Positions 59,401 to 64,000 of a stretch of 64,000 nt of DNA are shown one piece after another. Positions within the stretch are counted from its first letter, which is position 1. The number at the start of each line of letters is the position of its first letter. The notes below the pieces were generated by a model that made no database searches, was not told the DNA's origin, and worked only from the letters and a program-made list of their open reading frames with translations. The stretch is from Siphonodentalium dalli (taxonomy: Eukaryota; Mollusca; Scaphopoda; Gadilida; Siphonodentaliidae). A program made the position numbers and the translations under genes. The DNA lies in the NCBI GenBank assembly GCA_032622095.1, contig CP136062.1, positions 227,494,578 to 227,558,577 on the forward strand, given 5' to 3'.

Positions 59401-60189
59401 AATTTCCAAAAAATAATGCCAATGCTAGTATAAAATTTTCCAAAACGTACATATCAACATTTTGTTCAACAGAATTTGGTATGGAGAGTATGAGGTTCGG
59501 CTCATCGAATATTTGCTAGGCCGCCGAATATTCCAGGTGGTGAAAAAGAACAGATTTCAAAAATCGAAATCTGTCAACTCTGAGCTTTGATGAGTGGGTT
59601 CCTCGACTCAAATCAAATATTTTATTTGTGTTAATTTGGATTGTGCATCTTTATTCTGTGACCCGCCATATCAAATCCAGTCGTAAGTCGGGATTTTTTT
59701 TACCCTGTGCCAATGCATTCTCTTATATATGCGAGTCGACCATAGGTCGCCTCGCATATATAAGAGAATGCATTGGCCTAACAATTTTTTACAATTTTAA
59801 TAATTTGTTCTTGTATTCTTTAACAATTTTATAATTTCACCCATACAGAGCCCCAGACAAACATGAGCAGACGACCCTCTTCTATATGCTTCTATATATG
59901 TGTGGGGCTCCATGCAGGGTAATGGATGTTTTTTATTTTATGTCCTAAAAATTGTAAGAAACATTTATTTAAAAAAAATGATAACAAATTGTTAGGCCAA
60001 TGCATTCTCTTATATATGCGAGGCGACCTATGGTCGAATCGCATATATAAGAGAATGCATTGGCACAGGGTAAACAAATAGTTTACTTACAGATTCAATA
60101 ATGTGGTTTCCATAGATGAGCTGTTCCATGAGAGCAGTTTTCCCACATCCGCTCGTGCCACATACTAGAATCTTACTCGTCTTGCCCAT
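44349..60189 (-). CDS. NKIRAS: NKIRAS (kappaB-Ras) Ras-like GTPase, complete seven-exon coding region
   Basis: Join on the minus strand: 60189-60091, 58962-58852, 57034-56978, 54505-54410, 50922-50829, 47744-47658, 44410-44349. Together these give 606 nt, 201 residues plus TAA; human NKIRAS1/2 are about 191-192. Every junction has AG/GT ends and matching phase. Family members bind I-kappaB proteins and slow their degradation, restraining NF-kappaB; they act in the cytoplasm and lack a C-terminal CAAX box, as here. Visible motifs: P-loop GTSGCGKT (residues 11-18), ETDRGVKE typical of the family, DTGG in switch II, FPKHY...[22 protein letters not shown] for the NKxD motif, [13 protein letters not shown], and a basic KSTF/RKSKG tail as in vertebrate NKIRAS. 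Oddities: Ser at the Ras Q61 position and Glu for the NKxD Asp. Introns total about 15 kb and are largely repeats. The family call is secure; the paralogue is undecided. Confidence 0.95.
44442..44834. mobile_element. piggyBac-type MITE in NKIRAS intron 6, next to the acceptor
   Basis: TTAA at 44438-44441 and 44835-44838, with CCCTTTACCCAACA termini and the same two AATGCATTCTCTTATATATG hairpins as the copy at 4038. Its end is only about 27 bases upstream (in gene sense) of the exon 7 acceptor AG. Confidence 0.9.
45651..45768 (-). repeat. tRNA-derived SINE-like copy, minus strand
   Basis: On the minus strand: an A-box-like TGGTGGTCGTGTGG, TCGCAAGACGCACTTGCCGT and a B box GGGTTCGAATCGCACCC, then T-run complement as an A-rich tail. 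Head-to-head with the next copy. Confidence 0.6.
45779..45873 (+). repeat. tRNA-derived SINE-like copy, plus strand
   Basis: GGCTGTGTGGTATTGACATC, AGTCGCAAGGCGAGCTCGCC, GTCACAGGCCAAGGTTTGAC (decayed B box), then CCCACCCAATCCC and a 15-base A tail at 45859-45873. Confidence 0.6.
45914..46277. repeat. 28-bp tandem array, 13 units, in NKIRAS intron 6
   Basis: Unit TGTGTTATATGGTCCCAGGC plus ATGTACAG. Since 28 is not a multiple of three and no frame has a stop, all three forward frames stay open through it, producing spurious ORFs up to 197 codons. Units are almost identical. Confidence 0.95.
46302..46556. mobile_element. CAAGCCTTGAAATAG MITE, double-hairpin copy in NKIRAS intron 6
   Basis: Ends ACAAGCCTTGAAATAGGGTG and CCCTATTTCAAGGCTTGG. 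GACAAGTACA occurs on both sides (46291 and 46555), a candidate target duplication. Adjacent to the 28-bp array. Confidence 0.85.
46637..46806. repeat. 19-bp tandem array, about 9 units
   Basis: Unit AAATCATATCGTACACATT, the last two units with CATATT. It lies in NKIRAS intron 6 just after the palindromic element 46302-46556. Confidence 0.93.
47658..47744 (-). CDS. NKIRAS: NKIRAS exon 6: C-terminal GTPase segment
   Basis: 87 nt, completing the split valine codon, then [20 protein letters not shown] and TSRITQPP, ending with one base of a split codon. Vertebrate: RLWEVTVTDRKTLIEPFTLL. Acceptor TTTTTTTCAG, donor GTATGT. Confidence 0.94.
48408..49047 (-). repeat. 63-bp minisatellite block B in NKIRAS intron 5
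   Basis: Ten copies of the same 63-bp unit, with donor-like cores at about 48422, 48485, 48548, 48611, 48674, 48737, 48800, 48863, 48928 and 48990. Most read GTCAGT; one GTGAGT and one GTAAGC. Because 63 is divisible by three, long spurious ORFs appear on both strands. The block is separated from block A by a 1.55-kb insertion. Confidence 0.93.
49048..50622. mobile_element. Element with TATCCCCCGCC ends and internal 162-bp tandem repeats, inserted in the 63-bp array
   Basis: The left end ATCCCCCGCCAAA and right end GGCGGGGGATAC form short inverted termini, and TTGTTA occurs on both sides, compatible with a target duplication inside the array. The interior has about eight copies of a unit near 162 bp (first ones 172-182) containing TATTGGACTTTGTTTA and GACGTCACAGGGCTCATTTC. 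Their ORFs (for example 49744-50160) repeat with the unit and are not conserved protein. Superfamily not identified. Confidence 0.7.
50628..50880 (-). repeat. 63-bp minisatellite block A, contiguous with NKIRAS exon 5
   Basis: Three extra copies follow the real exon 5 end. Each copy in gene orientation has about 43 bases resembling the exon end (VDYxx..T...SREK) followed by GT(C/G)AGTACCATATC. The copies show single-base differences; the real exon has GTGAGT whereas these copies have GTCAGT. Confidence 0.93.
50829..50922 (-). CDS. NKIRAS: NKIRAS exon 5: guanine-recognition motif; 3' end seeds the 63-bp array
   Basis: 94 nt, phase 0 to phase 1: [20 protein letters not shown], then [11 protein letters not shown] and one base that combines with exon 6 to give V. 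Vertebrate: VVLGNKIDLSEQRQVD...AQQWAKSEKV. NKxD reads NKSE. Acceptor ATTTTCAG, donor GTGAGT. The segment from GTGGACTAC to the donor and 20 further bases is the unit of the downstream minisatellite. Confidence 0.94.
50949..51536 (+). mobile_element. AGGTACTCAATCC-type MITE in NKIRAS intron 4 region, with nested insertion
   Basis: TTAA at 50945-50948 and 51537-51540; all family landmarks present. It lies about 26 bases upstream, in gene sense, of the exon 5 acceptor. A second element (50969-51106) is nested inside. Confidence 0.82.
50969..51106. mobile_element. Second CCCTTTCAGTGCC MITE, nested in an AGGTACTCAATCC-type element
   Basis: TTAA at 50965-50968 and 51107-51110. It is inserted into the TTAA of the CCGAATTAACGC segment near the end of the larger element 50949-51536, giving a relative age order. 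Confidence 0.87.
51640..52287. mobile_element. CAAGCCTTGAAATAG MITE with internal domain in NKIRAS intron 4
   Basis: Composite of a broken left end, palindrome 51890-51985, the internal TATCCCCTAATTTGC domain (present twice in opposite orientation) and palindrome 52160-52270. Confidence 0.75.
52450..53290 (-). mobile_element. Inverted-minisatellite element in NKIRAS intron 4, enclosing a coding-like segment
   Basis: The left side has about ten copies of a 16-22 bp unit GGACGATTGGGACCTT (52470-52660); the right side has about seven copies in inverse orientation (53140-53255). The middle contains a minus-strand ORF of about 90 codons. The arrangement resembles a non-autonomous element with array-like inverted termini that has captured host sequence; no transposase is seen. 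Confidence 0.6.
52796..53084 (-). pseudogene. Unrecognised coding-like segment within the inverted-minisatellite element
   Basis: The reading frame runs from about 53084 to TAA at about 52796. It contains [20 protein letters not shown], a basic hydrophilic stretch, [18 protein letters not shown] and a charged C-terminus [17 protein letters not shown]. Composition and amphipathic spacing look like a real soluble protein exon, unlike the other ORFs here. A possible acceptor (AATAATGAG) precedes it. I do not recognise the family. It may be a captured gene fragment or an exon of an unrelated gene nested in NKIRAS intron 4. Confidence 0.45.
54410..54505 (-). CDS. NKIRAS: NKIRAS exon 4: beta-strand and helix core
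   Basis: 32 codons, phase 0 at both ends, beginning [17 protein letters not shown] and continuing through KKEIDK to DKRE. It aligns without gaps to vertebrate GFVLVYSVNNLESFQR...LLKKEIDK. Acceptor TTTTTTTTCAG, donor GTAAAA, which is weaker than the other donors of the gene. Confidence 0.95.
54731..57001 (-). repeat. 36-bp minisatellite (about 63 units) derived from the NKIRAS exon 3 / intron 3 boundary
   Basis: Units repeat every 36 bp (one is 35) without interruption and run into exon 3. In gene orientation each unit has 21 bases encoding HY[F/L]TFPD, then GTGAGTTTATATTAA of the intron. Nearly every unit keeps the GTGAGT donor. Variation is confined to a few positions: CTTCACC or CTTGACC (F or L), TATTAA or TATAAA, ATCA/ACCA/ATCC/GTCA before the donor. 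The array is about 92 percent of intron 3. Confidence 0.97.
56978..57034 (-). CDS. NKIRAS: NKIRAS exon 3, whose 3' end seeds the 36-bp array
   Basis: A 57-nt exon (19 codons, phase 0) reading [19 protein letters not shown]; vertebrate proteins have LPKHYFSFAD here. Acceptor CTTTCAG, donor GTGAGT. The last 24 bases of this exon plus the donor are the first unit of the tandem array that fills intron 3. The human residue corresponding to L in HYL is F, and most array units encode F (HYFTFPD), so the functional copy carries the variant found in the minority of units. Confidence 0.9.
57072..57513. mobile_element. CAAGCCTTGAAATAG MITE with internal domain in NKIRAS intron 2
   Basis: Starts CAAGCCTTGAAATAGTGTGT and ends CTATTTCAAGGCTTG. 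The interior resembles that of 37567-37983. It begins about 38 bp upstream, in gene sense, of the exon 3 acceptor. Confidence 0.82.
57990..58830 (+). repeat. Long dispersed repeat, copy 2 (NKIRAS intron 2)
   Basis: The same landmarks as 38719-39532 with small gaps. It ends about 20 bases from the exon 2 donor. Confidence 0.8.
58852..58962 (-). CDS. NKIRAS: NKIRAS exon 2: switch I and II region
   Basis: 37 codons, phase 0 at both ends, from [10 protein letters not shown] to [10 protein letters not shown]. It carries the family signature [11 protein letters not shown] (vertebrate [10 protein letters not shown]). The switch II segment is DTGGS, so the Ras glutamine 61 position is serine. Acceptor CATACAG and donor GTAAGA. 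A long dispersed repeat ends about 20 bases inside intron 2. Confidence 0.93.
59190..59275 (-). repeat. Possible decayed tRNA-like SINE head in NKIRAS intron 1
   Basis: On the minus strand: TATGGTGGTTAGGTCATGGT (A-box-like) and, about 40 bases on, GGGTTCATACTACGAC (weak B box). No clear tail. Confidence 0.3.
59350..59650 (-). mobile_element. Truncated AGGTACTCAATCC-type MITE in NKIRAS intron 1
   Basis: Landmarks GTTATCAAAAGATGCTTTAG, ACATTTTGTTCAACAGAATT, TCTGAGCTTTGATG and GGATTGTGCATCTTTA are in reverse order. The left terminus is lost. Confidence 0.6.
59672..60071 (+). mobile_element. Inverted-repeat element copy 1 in NKIRAS intron 1
   Basis: Two ACCCTGTGCCAATGCATTCT hairpins flank about 220 bp containing ACCCATACAGAGCCCC. 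Preceded by AATCCAGTCGTAAGTCGGGA. Its inverse copy is at 62384-62783, on the other side of exon 1. It ends about 17 bp from the exon 1 donor. Confidence 0.82.
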
Positions 60190-60213
60190 CTCACACTTTC
60201 ATTTACTCAGGAC
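60091..60213 (-). CDS. NKIRAS: NKIRAS exon 1: start codon and P-loop
   Basis: ATG is at 60189-60187. The 33 codons read [18 protein letters not shown] and continue to NHIIES, then the donor GTAAGT. The start matches the family, whose members begin MGK with the P-loop about 10 residues in. Upstream, 60213-60190 is probably the end of 5' UTR, because an acceptor (pyrimidine-rich tract, then ATAATAG) abuts 60213; an upstream noncoding exon is therefore likely but not located. The donor lies only about 17 bases from the end of a palindromic repeat copy. Confidence 0.93.
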
Positions 60214-60335
60214 CTATTATAAAAAACAAAAAGATTCAGAATATTAATATGATACATGTCCTCGGTGGGCTTCTAAAATATTATATATGGCATTTTGGCG
60301 CGAAAGCACTTTTTTGCATAAAATTATTTTGAAAC

Positions 60336-62276
60336 TATAGGTTCATATGGGAGGCCAAAATCACTTTTAATAATTATTTGCGCTTAAGTGCAATTATTTG
60401 TGCTTAAGCACAATTATTTGCACTTAAGCACAATTAATTGTGATTAAGCGCAAATAATATAATTACGCTTAAGCGCAAATAATATAATTACGCTTAAGCG
60501 CAAATAAGGAAATTAAAAACCATAACCATATTAACCCTTTTGATATTGGCAGAGTCCACCACACATTAGGAGTTCGAAAATGGGGAAGCCTATTTAATTT
60601 TTGAGGGAAGATCTATATTGATGGGGAATGAAATGTACATATTTGAGCTTAAGCACAAATATTTTAGCTTGTGATTTACTGCCAATATCAAAAGGGTTAT
60701 GGTTTTTAATTTCCTTATTTGCGCTTAAGCGCAAATATTTTAGCTTAAGCACAAATATTTGCATTTAAGCAAGCCTGGAAGTCTGCCTACAGCCCTCCTA
60801 GAATTTTCCAAGGCAGGCTTTTTATAGCCCGCCTCGTCTACAATAGGAAATTTATTTTGTTATTTTATTGCGTTTTATGAGAAAAATACTGCCTCAAAAT
60901 CGTAAAGAATTATATTGTACAGTGTGCGTATGCGTGACATCGGCAACTGATGGTAATGTCAAATGGCGGAATCATTAAATTAAATTAAATAAATCAAATA
61001 AAGCAGTCACTTGTAATTGTATTCAAGTGTAAATATACTGGATTTAATATGCTACTTGATTGTGTATTTTATGTAACATTACACAACGTAGAAAATGCTT
61101 TAAACATTGACAAACTCACCCAATTTCATTGGATGGGTTGGACACCGACTGAAATTGTTGAGTACAAACACTCTTACATTAATTTTGTTTGTGGTTCATA
61201 TTAATTATCATAACACATAAAACATAATTAAATATTCACCATACCATTATCACCAAGCCATATTCCCCCATTCAAACTATTTCTTATTTACTTTACTTCA
61301 TATTCATTTCCTCTCAAATCTGTTCATTACTTTCAATCAATCATGCCTCAATTGTTCTTTATCTTTATCATCTTAACTAAGGCTTGCCACGTTAATTGCT
61401 AATTCTCCAATCAAGCTTCATATAACTCTTATCAATTGACATAAATCTTTACACCTATTATTCTAAATGTCCAGGTGGCAAGTCCTGCTGTTAATTAGTA
61501 TGCTTCAGGCTTTCACACGTCTTTGGCTAATCAAATCTATTGTTTCACTAAGTTGTATATATATATAAAAACTTCTAAATGTAAGTTAAGCAATTCATCT
61601 TTAGACTTCACTCTTCACGGCACCCGGTTCTTATTCTCTCTTCACGGCACCCGGATTATATATTGCATTTCATCGGCACCCGATAGATTGTTCAATACTT
61701 GTGTACCTAATATATGCTTGGAATTCAACAATAAATACTGTTATTACTATATATCTGGAGTCCATTGATCATCTTCATATCAAAACCTACCAGAGCTAAT
61801 TGACCCTGTGATATCAAATTCCAGTCCGTGTTACCATACTGTGGGGGATTTGACATTCACAACTCTGAACATTTTTTTTCCACACAACAAAATTTATTTA
61901 GATGAACTTATTATAAACATCAAAAATTGACAAAGGGTACTAGTAACTCAGGTAAAATAAATCATAACTGTAAAAGTTGAGGAGGGCTATAGCCCACCTA
62001 GGCAAATCTAGGAGGGCTATTAATAGCCCTATTGGATTTTCTAGACCGCCAGCCCTGATTAAGCTCAAATAATTGTGCTTAAGCGCAAATAATTGTGCTT
62101 AAGCGTAAATAATTTTGCTTAAGCGCAAATATTTGTGCTTAAGCGCAATGTTTTTACCCTTAAGCATAAATAATTGTGCTTAAGCGCAAATAATTGTGCT
62201 TAAGCACAAATAATGGCGCTTAAGCGCAAATAATTATTAAAAGTGAATTTGGCCTTCCATAGGTTCGATTACATAA
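60336..62276. mobile_element. Element with GCGCTTAAGCGCAAATAAT subterminal arrays, containing a nested element
   Basis: Outer ends TATAGGTTCATATGGGAGGC and imperfect inverse. Each end has up to ten copies of a palindromic unit around CTTAAG (TTTGCGCTTAAGCGCAAAT). A second inverted-repeat element is nested at 60770-62057. Confidence 0.7.
60770..62057. mobile_element. Nested element with CAAGCCTGGAAGTCTG / CAGGGCTGGCGGTCTA ends
   Basis: Imperfect inverted ends, then inverse blocks around TATAGCCC and CCTCCTAGA. The interior includes an LTR-like stretch: TATATATATATAAAA at 61556-61570, a TTCACGGCACCCGG repeat and AATAAA at 61730-61735. A solo LTR is possible but its borders could not be set. 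Confidence 0.5.
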
Positions 62277-62383
62277 GTTCCTGATATACATGTATCTTGT
62301 CAACTTTTCAAGTATAAATGCCGAAAAATATAGTTTTTCTAAAATGTTGTATGTTTCGTGCAAATTTTTTTATTAATTTTTTT

Positions 62384-62783
62384 ACCCTGTGCCAATGCAT
62401 TCTCTTATATATGCGAGTCGACCATAGGTCGCCTCACATATATAAGAGAATGCATTGGCTTAACAATTTTTTATCATGTTTTTTAAATAAATGTTTCTTA
62501 CAATTTTTAGGACATAAAATAAAAAATCATCCATTACCCGCAGGGAGCCCCACACATATATAGAAGCACATAGAAGAGTGTCGTCAGCTCATGTTTGTCC
62601 GGGGCTCTGTATGGGTGAAATTATAAAATTGTTAAAGAATTCAAGAACAAATTATTAAAATTGTAAAAAATTGTTAGGCCAATGCATTCTCTTATATATG
62701 CGAGGCGACCTATGGTCGACTCGCATATATAAGAGAATGCATTGGCACAGGGTAAAAAATCCCGACTTACGACTGGATTTGAT
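62384..62783 (-). mobile_element. Inverted-repeat element copy 2 upstream of NKIRAS exon 1
   Basis: Reverse complement of 59672-60071 throughout, including the outer TCCCGACTTACGACTGGATT segment, with scattered differences. Hairpins at 62393-62461 and 62678-62747. Confidence 0.82.
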
Positions 62784-64000
62784 AAATGTTTCTATTTTTG
62801 TAACTGTTCAGATTGGATTGTTTTGAAGAGGAATGGCGGGGGGGGGGGGGGGGGGGGGGGGGGGGTGTTTCCTCCCTATCCTGAGTGACAGCGATGAATT
62901 GAAGCCACCCGATTCGAGATTAACACCGAATCGGTCCGCTGATTCAGATATTTTCGAATCAGTTACACTTTGGTGTAATCTTGTTTTATGCATCTAAATA
63001 ACACATGCCAAATGACCTGAACTCACAAAAATTTAAGCACAAGGTTGCCAAGTTAGCCAACGTAGGTAATGTATGCCGTTCAGAATAGACGTGCATTATA
63101 CAAATGATGTACTTCGATCGCAACCCGTGAGTGCCCGTGACGGTGATCAATTGCCGCATATTTGTAATGTATGGACACTACATGTATGTGAATAATGTAA
63201 ATTGTCTACAATCGTGAATGCTAGATGCAGAACTCAATTGATACCTTATGTTTAGAACTTCAGATATCCAATTCAGATTATATGAATAAAATTCAACGTC
63301 AGCCACAATTATGAGCGACAAAACAGATTGGAATGAACAGAAACGGTGAGAAAGCTAAGAACAATCGATCAATTATGTTCTTAAATGGACGTCATAGTGT
63401 GCGACCAGTTATCTGCGACACTGCCGGCAGAATTCCTATAAATTTATACTTTCAGTTTCTGTTTCCCGGGAAATCGAGCGCGTTGCACCAAGTTTCGATC
63501 CGTTGAATCTTGTTGGGATAACATTTAACACTTCAATTCACTTGTAATTTGTGCCTGTTTTCTGGGACCCCCTCTGTAAAGACAACTACTGTGAATATGT
63601 GATGTAGATGTTTGATCTATTGTACGGTGAACAGTTTAACAGATAACTACCATTGGTATCGGACTACAACAATTATATAGCTGAACGGTGTACCCATGTC
63701 CACTTGTGTCAAATCTTTATTATCTTTATTAAATAATGTAGACAAGTGACTTCCATTCCATGGGGTTTGCGATACATTGATTGAACTGTATTTAGGTGTC
63801 TTACTGTCACTTCTTTCGATGCTCGCCATGACACAGCTAGATAGAAATGCAATGCAACATATCCCAAACCCTCCATGAGACTGAGAATGACTTGCCTATG
63901 TCACGATTTTCCTAAAAAGAAAAACGCACACAAGTTCTAACAGATGTTTAAGGAGATAAACATTGTTATATAGTATCTTGTGAATTTTACAGTTTTTTGT
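62784..64000. other. Upstream region of NKIRAS, unassigned
   Basis: Apart from the G run, no repeat family of the window is recognised here, which is unusual for this sequence. It may hold the NKIRAS promoter and leader exon on the minus strand; no specific signal could be confirmed. Confidence 0.3.
62838..62865 (+). repeat. 28-base G homopolymer
   Basis: An uninterrupted run of 28 G, the longest of several (7400-7414, 32039-32054 on plus; C runs 5814-5828, 33484-33498). Can form G-quadruplexes; length is probably polymorphic or mis-sequenced. Upstream of NKIRAS. Confidence 0.9.

Overview
This is an AT-rich, intron-bearing animal nuclear sequence. Dispersed palindromic elements (TTAA, TA and 8-bp target duplications), LINE 3' fragments, tRNA-like SINEs and long minisatellites fill almost all of it. 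The repeat style suggests a marine invertebrate, perhaps a mollusc or another lophotrochozoan. That placement is inference; the window holds no marker that fixes the species.

Two conserved protein genes can be assembled exon by exon, and they are convergent. (1) On the + strand, a three-exon CMC2-like gene (33267-37293) encodes a 76-residue twin-CX9C mitochondrial copper/COX-assembly protein. (2) On the - strand, a seven-exon NKIRAS (kappaB-Ras) gene (60189 down to 44349) encodes a 201-residue Ras-like protein. Every junction has GT/AG ends and consistent phase. Both are built only of short exons.

The most remarkable feature is inside NKIRAS. Two of its exon/intron boundaries have become minisatellites. 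Intron 3 is about 63 tandem copies of a 36-bp unit made of the last 21 coding bases of exon 3 plus the first 15 bases of the intron, so each copy keeps a GTGAGT donor. Intron 5 carries about 13 extra copies of a 63-bp unit made of the last 43 bases of exon 5 plus 20 intron bases, split in two by a later insertion. Both periods are multiples of three.

Layout: 1-33 kb is repeat-dominated. It holds long-terminal-inverted-repeat elements (1906-4688, 28035-31644), a 31-bp array (11192-12484), a perfect 1,048-bp tandem duplication carrying promoter-like motifs (20772-22869), LINE fragments (near 6.1 and 27 kb), a hAT element (28287-29362) and one orphan exon-like ORF (23450-23770). 33-37 kb is CMC2. 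37-44 kb is intergenic, with a 37/38-bp array (39917-41693) and a hAT element (42084-43050). 44-60 kb is NKIRAS. 60-64 kb is upstream sequence, mostly a nested inverted-repeat element and a 28-base G run. No rRNA gene, intact tRNA gene, CRISPR array or intact transposase was found.
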